DNA from: Leptolyngbya subtilissima AS-A7
GTDB taxonomy: Bacteria > Cyanobacteriota > Cyanobacteriia > Phormidesmidales > Phormidesmidaceae
Direction of reading: 5' to 3'
Length of the DNA: 64,000 bases
NCBI RefSeq assembly: GCF_039962255.1
Contig: NZ_JAMPKY010000003.1
Span: forward strand, 434,001 to 498,000
Shown: piece by piece, positions 1 through 7,604 of the stretch
Numbering within the stretch: position 1 is the stretch's first letter
How the letters are laid out: every line of letters begins with the position of its first letter
Notes under the pieces: model-generated
What the model saw: the letters and a program-made list of their open reading frames with translations, nothing else
What the model was told of the DNA's origin: nothing
The model's database searches: none
Made by a program: the position numbers and the translations under genes

Positions 1-1
1 T

Positions 2-1426
2 TCTGAGTTTTACGACAAGATGACCCAGGCTCGGCGCGAGGCGTCGTCGCGGCCCCTGAGCATGGTCAACCGCACCTTTGGAGTCGTGCAGGACTTGCTG
101 TCGCTGCTCACCTTTGGGGGATTGCTGCTGCAATTTTCGGGCTGGGCGGTGGCGCTGCTGGCCGTGGCTACTCTACCCGCATTCATCGCTGAGACCCAGT
201 TCGCAGGGGAGGCCTTTCGCCTGTTTAAGTGGCGATCGCCCGAAACCCGCCAGCAAATTTACCTGGAGGCGCTGCTGGCGCGGGAGGATTTTGCCAAGGA
301 GGTGAAGCTGTTTGGCCTGGGGCCGCTGCTGCTAGAGCGCTACCAAGATATTTTTCAGCGTCTCTATAAAGAAGACCGCAGCCTGACCGTGCGCCGCAGC
401 GGCTGGAGCTACGGGCTGGGGTTGCTGAGCACCGTATCGTTTTACCTGGCCTACTGCTGGATTGTGCTGGAGGCGATCGCAGGTCGCATTTCTCTAGGCG
501 AGTTGACCATGTACCTGACGGTGTTTCGACAGGGGCAGACCACCTTTGCCAGCACCCTCACGGCGATCGGCGGCATGTACGAGGACGGGCTCTACCTGGC
601 CAACCTCTACGAGTTTCTCGAACAGTCGGTGCCGGAGGATATGGGAATAGCCGATCGAGGCCTTGACCCTGGTGATGGGTTGCGGTTTGAGCAGGTGTCC
701 TTTAGCTATCCGGGCAGCGATCGCTTGGCCCTAGAGAACGTCTCGTTTCACCTAAAGCCGGGGGAAAAGATGGCGATCGTGGGCGAAAACGGCTCGGGCA
801 AAACCACGTTGATCAAGCTGCTCACCCGGCTCTACACCCCCAGCCAGGGCCGCATTCTGCTGGATGGCCGCGACCTGCAGGAGTGGGATGCCGAGGTGGT
901 GCAGCAGCGCATCGGCGTGATTTTTCAAGACTTTGTGCGCTACCAGTTTAAGGTGGGCGAAAACATTGGCGTCGGCGATGTCACCGACTTTGAGGATGCC
1001 CAGCGCTGGCAGGTCGCCGCCGCCAAAGGCACCGCCACCGAATTCATCGAAGACCTGCCGGAGGGTTTCAATACCCAGCTGGGGAAATGGTTCTTTGGCG
1101 GGCAAGAGCTTTCCGGCGGGCAGTGGCAGAAGATCGCCCTCTCCCGCGCCTTTATGCGTACCGACGCCGATATTTTGGTGCTGGATGAACCGACTTCAGC
1201 CATGGATGCCGAAGCCGAAACCCGTCTGTTTGAGCAGTTTCGCGAAGCCACTCAGGATCAGATGGCGATCCTAATTTCCCACCGCTTCTCGACGGTGCGA
1301 CGGGCCGATAACATTATTGTGCTGGCTAACGGTAGGCTAATCGAGCAGGGCAGCCACGAGGAGCTGCTGCACCAGGATGGTCGCTATGCCCGCCTGTTCA
1401 CCATGCAGGCGGCTGGCTACCTGTAG
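2..1426 (+). CDS. ABC exporter, fused permease-ATPase (5' truncated by window)
   Basis: This is the C-terminal part of an MdlB/MsbA-type ABC exporter, in which one chain carries a membrane domain and a cytoplasmic ATPase. The frame is open to the window edge and the residues before the first Met (SEFYDK) read as normal family sequence, so the true start lies upstream. The end of the membrane domain covers roughly the first 200 residues. The nucleotide-binding domain follows, with Walker A GENGSGKTT, an ABC signature LSGGQ followed by WQK, Walker B ILVLDEP and the H-loop SHRFST. Such proteins work as homo- or heterodimers in the inner membrane. The substrate (lipid, peptide or drug) cannot be told from sequence. 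A diguanylate cyclase follows on the same strand after 68 bases. Confidence 0.9.
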   Translation, partial: SEFYDKMTQARREASSRPLSMVNRTFGVVQDLLSLLTFGGLLLQFSGWAVALLAVATLPAFIAETQFAGEAFRLFKWRSPETRQQIYLEALLAREDFAKEVKLFGLGPLLLERYQDIFQRLYKEDRSLTVRRSGWSYGLGLLSTVSFYLAYCWIVLEAIAGRISLGELTMYLTVFRQGQTTFASTLTAIGGMYEDGLYLANLYEFLEQSVPEDMGIADRGLDPGDGLRFEQVSFSYPGSDRLALENVSFHLKPGEKMAIVGENGSGKTTLIKLLTRLYTPSQGRILLDGRDLQEWDAEVVQQRIGVIFQDFVRYQFKVGENIGVGDVTDFEDAQRWQVAAAKGTATEFIEDLPEGFNTQLGKWFFGGQELSGGQWQKIALSRAFMRTDADILVLDEPTSAMDAEAETRLFEQFREATQDQMAILISHRFSTVRRADNIIVLANGRLIEQGSHEELLHQDGRYARLFTMQAAGYL

Positions 1427-1494
1427 CGCCCCCCAGTCTGGATCGACAACGCATTGGGTAATGGGCATAATGCCCCTAGAGTCAGTTACCAGCT

Positions 1495-3309
1495 TTGAGA
1501 ACCGCTCAATTTTGGCTAAATCAGCTAAATTTACGCCGCAGCTTCCGTCGTCGGCTAGGGGCTGCGATCGCTACCACTATCCTCATTTTTTCCGTGCTTC
1601 TGGCCTGTATTGTTGGTGACATTAGCCAGCGCCAGATCCAGGCTGACCGTGGTGAGCTGATGGCCCAGATGGCCTACCAGCTGGCAGGGGCGCTCGATCG
1701 CGACATGTTTATCTATTATCAAGAAATTCAAACTCTGGCCTCGCTGGAGGAGATGCGATCGCCCCAGCGCCCTACCGCCCAAAAACAAATGCTGCTCGAT
1801 CGCATGCAAGAGGCCTTCAGCGACTTCGCTTGGATTGGCCTCACCGACTCGCGGGGCATTGTGATGGCCAGCACCCACGGGCTGTTAACTGGAGCCAATG
1901 TCTCCAAGCGGCCCTGGTTCATTGAAGGTCGGACCCGTCCCAACGTGCAGGATGTGCACTCGGCCAAGTTGCTCACCGCCCTGGTGCCCAACCCCAGCTC
2001 TGACCCCCTGCGCCTGGTGGATGTCACCGCCCCCGTGGTCGATAACACGGGTACGCTAGTGGGAGTGCTGGGCGGACACCTTTACTGGCAGTGGGCCACT
2101 GCCCTGCGAGACAACCTGCTTCAGCCGCTAAAAGACTACAAACAGGTAGAAATTCAGATTTTGTCGAGCACTGGAGACGTGTTGCTCGGGCCGGGCCGCA
2201 GCTCTGACGATATCAGCGCACCAGTCAATTTGAGTGGTCTAAAAAGCTTTCAAGCCGCTCAACAAGGCGAAACCGAGGCAATGATAGAGCCCTGGCTAGA
2301 CAACGCGCCGACCCTAACGGGCTACGCACAGACCCAGGGCTATCGCAGCTATCCCGGCCTGGGCTGGGTGGTACTGGTGCATCAGCCCACTCAGGAGGCT
2401 TTTGCTGCGGCGCGATCGCTCAAGCACAGCATTTGTCTCTGGGGCCTTGCCCTAGGGGTACTAGGCGGTGCTCTCAGCTGGTATATCGCTGGGCAAATGG
2501 TGAAGCCAGTCATGGCGATCGCCCACACCGCCGAGGGTCTGCGCACCGGCACCACCCGCGCCCCCATGCCAGTTTTTTCGGGGCAGGACGAGATTGCCCA
2601 ACTGTCGCGATCGGTGGGCCAGCTATTTGCCAACCTCGACCAGCAGACTACTCTGCTTCAGCAGTTTAATGCTGACCTAGAGGCTCAGATCGCCGCCCGC
2701 ACCGCCAGTCTCAACCAGACCAACCATCGTCTCCAGCAAGAAATTGAGGTGCGCAGCCAGACCGAGCAAGCTCTGCAAAACGCCAACCAAGAGCTACAGC
2801 GGCTCACCCTCGTGGACGGGCTGACGGGCATTGCCAACCGCCGCCACTTTGACCAATATCTAGAGCAAGAATGGCGACGCTCGGTGCGCGATCGTCTGCC
2901 CCTGTCGCTAATTTTGCTCGATGTAGACTATTTCAAACTCTACAACGACCACTATGGCCACCAATCGGGCGATGCTTGCCTGTGCCAGATTGCCCAGGCG
3001 ATCGCGATTCCCCCCCGTCGTGCCACTGACCTGCCCGTCCGCTACGGCGGCGAAGAGTTTGCGGTGATCTTGCCCAACACCGATAGAGCCGGAGCCATCT
3101 ACCTAGCCGAAACCCTGCGCCAAGCGGTGAAGGCGCTGCACCTTCCCCACGCCAAGTCTGCCGTTGGCCCTTGGGTCACCATTAGCCTGGGGGTGGCCAC
3201 CTGTCTACCCTCGGCCACGCTCAACCCCATCAATCTGATCCGCACTGCCGATGGGCTGCTGTATCAGGCCAAGCAGCAGGGGCGCGATCGCCTCGTAGCC
3301 AATCCCTGA
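1495..3309 (+). CDS. Membrane diguanylate cyclase with dCACHE-like sensor, HAMP and GGDEF
   Basis: The 604-residue protein should make cyclic di-GMP from two GTP. A first membrane helix lies at about 22-44, followed by an extracytoplasmic region of about 260 residues resembling a double CACHE sensor. A second helix sits at about 311-332, then a HAMP segment, a coiled coil and a GGDEF domain from about 440. The active-site motif is GGEEF near residue 517. An RATD sequence placed exactly five residues before it matches the RxxD inhibitory site, so product feedback inhibition is likely. The start is a TTG at 1495, chosen because it leaves a short positive N-terminus before the first helix; no strong ribosome-binding site decides it. 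The ligand is unknown. Confidence 0.9.
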   Translation: MRTAQFWLNQLNLRRSFRRRLGAAIATTILIFSVLLACIVGDISQRQIQADRGELMAQMAYQLAGALDRDMFIYYQEIQTLASLEEMRSPQRPTAQKQMLLDRMQEAFSDFAWIGLTDSRGIVMASTHGLLTGANVSKRPWFIEGRTRPNVQDVHSAKLLTALVPNPSSDPLRLVDVTAPVVDNTGTLVGVLGGHLYWQWATALRDNLLQPLKDYKQVEIQILSSTGDVLLGPGRSSDDISAPVNLSGLKSFQAAQQGETEAMIEPWLDNAPTLTGYAQTQGYRSYPGLGWVVLVHQPTQEAFAAARSLKHSICLWGLALGVLGGALSWYIAGQMVKPVMAIAHTAEGLRTGTTRAPMPVFSGQDEIAQLSRSVGQLFANLDQQTTLLQQFNADLEAQIAARTASLNQTNHRLQQEIEVRSQTEQALQNANQELQRLTLVDGLTGIANRRHFDQYLEQEWRRSVRDRLPLSLILLDVDYFKLYNDHYGHQSGDACLCQIAQAIAIPPRRATDLPVRYGGEEFAVILPNTDRAGAIYLAETLRQAVKALHLPHAKSAVGPWVTISLGVATCLPSATLNPINLIRTADGLLYQAKQQGRDRLVANP

Positions 3310-3613
3310 CCCCTACATTCCCCTAAATCGACAATCTGGGACAGGATTGTTCAACTTGTTTAAAAGCTTTGATCAGACACTTTAAAGACTTGTCAAGGCT
3401 TAATCAAGAAACCTTTCTCCTTAGGAAATAGAGTGATATAAACGAAAGTAACAGCACCAATCATCGGCATTCCGACCGGAAAACCGTAGATTGCGTTTGT
3501 AGTCCTTTTTATTGCAGAGCTTTGCTCTTGGCCTTAGTCTTGCTTCCATCCCCTCCCAGGAGGGGATGGGAACAATACCGTTACTCTCAACCCTCCGCTC
3601 TCAACGACCGCCC
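3310..3613. other. Intergenic region with possible promoter and leader hairpin
   Basis: No gene is seen here. A TATAAA box at 3437-3442 lies in AT-rich sequence and could be a -10 element, but no good -35 hexamer accompanies it. The only strong structure is the palindrome at 3546-3569, listed separately. The frame of the next gene is open back to 3512, but the residues before 3614 do not look like protein of that family. Confidence 0.5.
3546..3569 (+). promoter_or_regulatory. GC-rich palindrome in the leader of the cyclotransferase-like gene
   Basis: CCATCCCCTCC at 3546-3556 is perfectly complementary to GGAGGGGATGG at 3559-3569, with only two bases between. The right arm carries a strong Shine-Dalgarno-like GGAGGGG, but it lies 45 bases before the ATG at 3614, too far to serve that start. 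It could be a leader hairpin, an attenuator-like element or a protein-binding palindrome. Confidence 0.45.
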
Positions 3614-4138
3614 ATGACGAGTGTTATTCCCCTCCACAACCCGGACGATCGCTTCTACTACTTTGCCTACGGCTCCTGCATGTGCCCAGTCGATCTAAAA
3701 CGCTCCCTGGGCGAAAGCACCCACGACTATGTGGTTGGGCCAGCAACGCTCGCCGGGTATCGGCTGGGGTTCTTTCGGCGATCGCGCCTGCGCAACTGCG
3801 GTGTGCTCGATGTCGTTCCGCACCCTGCTTCTACGGTGCAGGGCGTGCTCTACCACCTGCCTTGGCGGCTCAGCCCTGCCCTCGACCTGCGCGAAGAAGG
3901 CTACTGCCACGAAATGGTCACCGTCACCGCCAACGGGCAAGCCTACGCGCAAACCCGCACCTACTCGGTAATCAGCAAGACCCACGCAGAAATTGCTCCC
4001 AACGAGTGGTACTCCAGCGTGGTCATGCGAGGAGCCGCCACTTGTGGACTGCCAGAAGAATATTGCTGGAGCCTATTTCATCACATTCATTCGCTGCAAC
4101 GGCGGCAGGTAGCGACTCCGCTGCGGCATACGGCCTAA
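3614..4138 (+). CDS. Gamma-glutamylcyclotransferase-like protein
   Basis: A 174-residue protein of the GGCT-like (AIG2/ChaC-related) fold. The N-terminal YFAYGSCM matches the YGSxM substrate loop of the family, and the acidic pair in DLREEGY lies where the catalytic glutamate is expected. Family members cyclise gamma-glutamyl compounds to 5-oxoproline, but many bacterial members have no proven substrate. The ATG at 3614 is preferred over the upstream in-frame codon at 3512, because the 34 extra residues are unlike the family and the conserved fold starts at about residue 13 from the ATG. The gene is followed 70 bases later by trpB, which has its own promoter-like box. The fold is clear, the substrate is not. 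Confidence 0.8.
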   Translation: MTSVIPLHNPDDRFYYFAYGSCMCPVDLKRSLGESTHDYVVGPATLAGYRLGFFRRSRLRNCGVLDVVPHPASTVQGVLYHLPWRLSPALDLREEGYCHEMVTVTANGQAYAQTRTYSVISKTHAEIAPNEWYSSVVMRGAATCGLPEEYCWSLFHHIHSLQRRQVATPLRHTA

Positions 4139-4142
4139 CTCG

Positions 4143-4172
4143 TTAGCAACGGGTCAGAGCATTACTTATAAT
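4143..4172 (+). promoter_or_regulatory. Candidate sigma-70-type promoter of trpB
   Basis: A perfect TATAAT lies at 4167-4172, and TTAGCA at 4143-4148 is a four-of-six match to the -35 consensus with an 18-base spacer. The implied transcript would start near 4180, leaving a leader of under 30 bases before the GTG at 4208. Confidence 0.5.
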
Positions 4173-4207
4173 GAGGGCTACTTACAACCCTTCACCCCGC
4201 TGCCACC

Positions 4208-5452
4208 GTGACCCAGACGCCGCTTTCGCCTCGCCCTGCTGTAACCGATGCTCGCCCCGATGCCCTGGGTCGCTTTGGCCAGTTTGGCGGTAAATACGTG
4301 CCCGAAACCCTCATGCCCGCCCTCTTTGAGCTAGAGCAGGCATTTTACCAATATCGCGACGAGGCCGACTTTCACGCTGAACTAAATGGCCTGCTCAAGG
4401 ATTATGTAGGTCGAGCCACGCCTCTCTACTTCGCTGAGCGACTCACCGCTCACTACCGCCGTCCTGACGGTAGCGGTCCCGATATTTATCTCAAGCGCGA
4501 AGACCTCAACCATACAGGCGCGCACAAAATCAACAATGCTCTAGGTCAGGTGCTGCTGGCTAAGCGCATGGGCAAGCAGCGCATCATTGCCGAAACCGGG
4601 GCCGGGCAGCATGGGGTCGCCACCGCTACGGTGTGCGCCCGCTTTGGCCTCCAGTGCGTCATCTATATGGGCGTGCAAGATATGGAGCGCCAGTCGCTGA
4701 ACGTGTTTCGTATGCGGCTGATGGGAGCTGAGGTGCGCGGCGTGACGGCGGGTACCGGCACCCTCAAAGACGCTACCTCTGAAGCGATTCGCGACTGGGT
4801 GACGAATGTAGAAAATACTCACTACATCCTAGGTTCTGTAGCTGGTCCCCACCCTTACCCGATGATGGTGCGCGACTTCCACGCCATTATTGGCGAGGAG
4901 ACCCGTGCCCAGTGCCAAGAGAAGTTTGATAGCCTACCCGATATTCTGATGGCCTGCGTCGGTGGCGGTTCCAACGCCATGGGTCTGTTCCACGAGTTTG
5001 TCAACGAGCCCACGGTGCGGATGATCGGCATTGAGGCGGCGGGCAGCGGTGTGGCCAGCGGCAAGCATGCGGCCACCCTGACGGAGGGTCGAGTTGGCGT
5101 GCTCCACGGAGCGATGAGCTATCTCCTGCAAGACAGTGAAGGTCAGGTGATCGAGGCCCACTCCATCAGTGCCGGTCTAGACTATCCCGGTGTTGGCCCC
5201 GAGCACAGCTTTTTGAAGGATGCAGGCCGAGCCGAATACTACAGCGTTACCGACCAAGAGGCGCTAGACGCGTTTCAGCGGGTATCGCGTCTGGAGGGAA
5301 TTATCCCCGCGCTGGAGACGGCCCACGCCTTTGCCTATCTCGAAACCCTGTGTCCGCAACTGACGGGTAACCCCCGTATTGTGATCAACTCCTCGGGCCG
5401 AGGTGACAAGGATGTCAACACCGTTGCCAAGGCGTTGGGCGGGCTAAAGTAG
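4208..5452 (+). CDS. trpB: Tryptophan synthase beta chain
   Basis: The beta subunit condenses indole with L-serine to give L-tryptophan using pyridoxal phosphate, in a complex with TrpA in the cytoplasm. The 414-residue length is normal for the TrpB1 family. The segment [16 protein letters not shown] holds the PLP lysine near residue 107, and GGGSNAMG is the phosphate-binding loop. The C-terminal SSGRGDKD is also typical. The start is GTG at 4208, just downstream of a promoter-like TATAAT. No other trp genes are nearby, consistent with the dispersed tryptophan genes of cyanobacteria. The DUF29 gene follows after 21 bases and may be cotranscribed. Confidence 0.98.
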   Translation: MTQTPLSPRPAVTDARPDALGRFGQFGGKYVPETLMPALFELEQAFYQYRDEADFHAELNGLLKDYVGRATPLYFAERLTAHYRRPDGSGPDIYLKREDLNHTGAHKINNALGQVLLAKRMGKQRIIAETGAGQHGVATATVCARFGLQCVIYMGVQDMERQSLNVFRMRLMGAEVRGVTAGTGTLKDATSEAIRDWVTNVENTHYILGSVAGPHPYPMMVRDFHAIIGEETRAQCQEKFDSLPDILMACVGGGSNAMGLFHEFVNEPTVRMIGIEAAGSGVASGKHAATLTEGRVGVLHGAMSYLLQDSEGQVIEAHSISAGLDYPGVGPEHSFLKDAGRAEYYSVTDQEALDAFQRVSRLEGIIPALETAHAFAYLETLCPQLTGNPRIVINSSGRGDKDVNTVAKALGGLK

Positions 5453-5473
5453 GCGGTCTGAGTCGCAGACCGA

Positions 5474-5976
5474 TTGGAACGTGAGCGGATTGCCGTGGAC
5501 ACAAGTGGCGGGCCTAAATCGCTGTACGACACTGACTTCAACGTTTGGTTGGAGACCACGGCTGCTCAACTGCGATCGCCCAATTTTGATGCCCTCGACC
5601 TAAACAACCGGATTGAGGAAATCAAAAGTCTCGCCCGACAGGATCGCCGATCGCTGCCCAACTTTCTTCGGCAGATTTGTGAGCGGCTGCTGATGCTCAA
5701 TTTTTGGGAGACTGAGCGCGATCGCCACAGTCGTGACTGGATTATGGGAGTACTGCACAATCGCTACGATATCCAGTTGATTTTGGAGGATAGCCCCAGC
5801 CGCATCTACACCTCGATACAACGTTCCCAAAGCAATATGGTTAACGGACGCGAGCTATTCTTGATCCTCAGCGGAGTCCAAGAAGGATGTGTTCCTACGG
5901 CCCCTGCTTTCCCCTAGAGCAAGCCCTGGACAGTAATTGTTTCCCGTGGCAGCCCGGTTTATCTGACAACAATTAG
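5474..5976 (+). pseudogene. DUF29 family protein, probably frameshifted near its C-terminus
   Basis: Residues from YDTDFNVWLETTA onward match DUF29, a small helical family common in cyanobacteria with no known function. The annotated frame stops at 5915-5917 and ends in an uncharacteristic EGCVPTAPAFP. The -1 frame across the same bases reads CFPLEQALDSNCFPWQP and stops at 5974-5976, which is the usual DUF29 ending (a Pro-Phe-x-LEQALD-like motif). A single-base change between about 5880 and 5911 would join the two, so the coordinates given cover the reconstructed gene; the unshifted frame is 5474-5917. The start is uncertain: TTG at 5474 or GTG at 5495. The next gene begins eight bases after the reconstructed stop, which supports the longer ending. 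Confidence 0.7.
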
Positions 5977-5984
5977 GAACCCCT

Positions 5985-6611
5985 ATGGCCGACGGTTTTG
6001 AAATTTGCGATCGCGACCTCACCCCTGACTTGTTGGATCGCTATCGGCAGGCCAGCGCGATCGCCTGCGACACCGAGACCATGGGCTTGCTGCCCCAGCG
6101 CGATCGCCTGTGCTTAGTGCAGCTCGCCGATGCAGACAGCTATGTGTCGGTGGTGCGCATCGAACTTGGCCAAAAAGAAGCCCCTCTACTCAAAGAACTA
6201 CTGGAAGCGCCGAACGTTCTTAAGCTGTTTCACTTTGCTCGGTTCGATTTGGCCACGCTCAAGCACAATCTGGGCATTACCGTGGCCCCGGTGTTTTGCA
6301 GCAAAATCGCCAGCAAACTGAGCCGCACCTATAGCCCCCGCCACGGCCTCAAAGAACTGGTCAAAGAGTTAGAGGGCATCGAGCTCGACAAAACCGCCCA
6401 AAGCTCTGACTGGGGCAACGCCATGAATCTTTCCGACGAGCAGCTGCGCTACGCCGCTAATGACGTGCTCTACCTGCACAGCATTCACCAAACCCTGACC
6501 GCCATGCTCAAACGCGAGGGCCGGTGGGAGCTAGCGCAGGATTGTTTTGACTGTTTGCCTACCTTCGTCGCCCTCGACCTGCTCCAGTACCAGGGGGTGT
6601 TTGAGCACTGA
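5985..6611 (+). CDS. Ribonuclease D-like 3'-5' exonuclease
   Basis: A 208-residue protein consisting of a single DEDDy exonuclease domain. The first motif is DTET with Asp29 and Glu31. The second Asp lies in FARFDLATL near residue 88, and the third motif is YAANDVLYL with the Tyr and Asp near 157-161. All four metal ligands and the tyrosine are present, so it should remove nucleotides from RNA 3' ends. Classical RNase D of E. coli also has HRDC domains that are absent here; the short form is usual in cyanobacteria. It follows the DUF29 gene by eight bases if that frameshift is corrected, suggesting one transcript. The natural RNA substrate is unknown. Confidence 0.9.
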   Translation: MADGFEICDRDLTPDLLDRYRQASAIACDTETMGLLPQRDRLCLVQLADADSYVSVVRIELGQKEAPLLKELLEAPNVLKLFHFARFDLATLKHNLGITVAPVFCSKIASKLSRTYSPRHGLKELVKELEGIELDKTAQSSDWGNAMNLSDEQLRYAANDVLYLHSIHQTLTAMLKREGRWELAQDCFDCLPTFVALDLLQYQGVFEH

Positions 6612-6737
6612 TTAACCATCCCCTTTTCCTCTAAGGGAGGCTGCGTCAAAGGCTCTGTGTAGGAAACGCCTGCGGCGATCGCGAGACAGGTAAGATAGGC
6701 CTATCCACTTTGAAGATGATCTAAGAGGAGAACGACT

Positions 6738-6971
6738 ATGAGCGTTGACAGCAAGGACTTCCAAGACGAGCTGCAAAAAGCGATCGACTACGCCCATCAA
6801 ATCACCGCCGAAAAGGGCGAAACCTCCGCCGAAGCCGCTGCCGCTTGGGACGTAGTGGAAGAGATGCGAGCCGAGGTTTCGCACCAGCACCAGATCCCTA
6901 AGAAAACTGGCTTTGACCAATATCTAGAAGACAATCCTGAAGCGCCAGAAGGCTTGATATACGACAATTAG
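6738..6971 (+). CDS. CP12-like Calvin cycle regulator lacking all cysteines
   Basis: CP12 is a small disordered protein that ties phosphoribulokinase to GAPDH in the dark when its two cysteine pairs are oxidised. This 77-residue protein has the family core AAAWDVVEEM (the AWDxVEEL signature), the following AEVSHQ, and the C-terminal pattern DQYLEDNPEAPEG ending in IYDN. It contains no cysteine. The N-terminal pair is replaced by Thr and Ala (ITAEKG, SAEAAAAWD) and the C-terminal pair by Leu and Gly (QYLEDNP, PEGLIYDN). A good ribosome-binding site (AAGAGGAGAA) precedes the ATG. The family is clear, but redox-switched complex formation by disulphides is not possible for this copy. It may be a constitutive or competing variant beside a normal CP12 elsewhere. 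Confidence 0.85.
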   Translation: MSVDSKDFQDELQKAIDYAHQITAEKGETSAEAAAAWDVVEEMRAEVSHQHQIPKKTGFDQYLEDNPEAPEGLIYDN

Positions 6972-7091
6972 AGGCAACTTCTAGAAGGTAACTTCACCCC
7001 TCCCATGGGTAGATTTGGAGTGTTAAAATTGTCTTAGTTAGTTTTCGGTAGATTTCGCTTGTTTCATTTCACTTTGATTTCCGATACAGCT

Positions 7092-7134
7092 TTGTCTCCG
7101 TTTACTCACTGCACTTTGTACAGTACGGAGACAA
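7092..7134 (+). promoter_or_regulatory. Leader hairpin that pairs the ribosome-binding site of the RRM gene
   Basis: TTGTCTCCGT at 7092-7101 is perfectly complementary to ACGGAGACAA at 7125-7134 with a 23-base loop. The right arm contains GGAG (7127-7130), placed eight bases before the ATG at 7139, so the stem would hide the ribosome-binding site. Cyanobacterial rbp genes are known to be cold-regulated through their leaders, so a temperature- or protein-controlled switch is plausible. Confidence 0.6.
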
Positions 7135-7138
7135 TCCT

Positions 7139-7447
7139 ATGTCACTCTATGTTGGTAACTTGTCCTACGATGTCACTCGCGAAGATTTAGAGCGAGTGTT
7201 TGCAGAATACGGCGAAGTCAAGCGGGTTAGCCTGCCCACCGATCGCGAGACCGGCCGCCCCCGAGGCTTTGCCTTTGTGGATATGGCCGCTGAAGCTCAG
7301 GAAGACACCATCATCGAATCCCTCGATGGAGCTGAGTGGATGGGCCGTGAACTGCGGGTGAACAAAGCTCGCCCCCGCGATGATGCTCGCAGTAGCAGTG
7401 GCGCTGGCGGCGGCAATGGTGGTAACTACCGTCGCACCGGCTTCTAG
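7139..7447 (+). CDS. Glycine-rich RRM RNA-binding protein (Rbp type)
   Basis: A 102-residue single-RRM protein of the cyanobacterial Rbp family. RNP-2 is LYVGNLS at the N-terminus and RNP-1 is RGFAFVDM near residue 40. A C-terminal tail of about 20 residues is rich in glycine, serine and asparagine and ends in RRTGF. These proteins bind single-stranded RNA; several are induced by cold and some take part in mRNA localisation near thylakoid membranes. The gene stands alone, with a long AT-rich leader containing a hairpin over the ribosome-binding site and a strong terminator after it. Which Rbp paralogue it corresponds to cannot be settled here. Confidence 0.93.
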   Translation: MSLYVGNLSYDVTREDLERVFAEYGEVKRVSLPTDRETGRPRGFAFVDMAAEAQEDTIIESLDGAEWMGRELRVNKARPRDDARSSSGAGGGNGGNYRRTGF

Positions 7448-7484
7448 ATCTGTTTAGCCAACTCGGTAAGCGCTAAATGTTGGA

Positions 7485-7513
7485 GGGTAGGCCGCAATGG
7501 CCTACCCTTTTTT
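7485..7513 (+). terminator. Rho-independent terminator of the RRM gene
   Basis: GGGTAGGCC at 7485-7493 pairs perfectly with GGCCTACCC at 7499-7507 around a five-base loop, followed by six T at 7508-7513. It lies 38 bases after the RRM stop codon. Confidence 0.92.
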
Positions 7514-7534
7514 GCGGAAAAGCTAGGGTGCTAA

Positions 7535-7589
7535 AGCCCAGAAATTCGCCATCGTCTCAACCTTTCAATCCTTCGGCAAATCCTGGGCT
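7535..7589. repeat. Short inverted repeat between convergent genes
   Basis: AGCCCAG at 7535-7541 pairs with CTGGGCT at 7583-7589. The flanks (GGGTGCTAA on one side, TAAAACCCC on the other) are also partly complementary. It lies just after the stop of the minus-strand exported protein and may act as a weak terminator for it. Confidence 0.3.
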
Positions 7590-7604
7590 AAAACCCCAAA
7601 GCTA

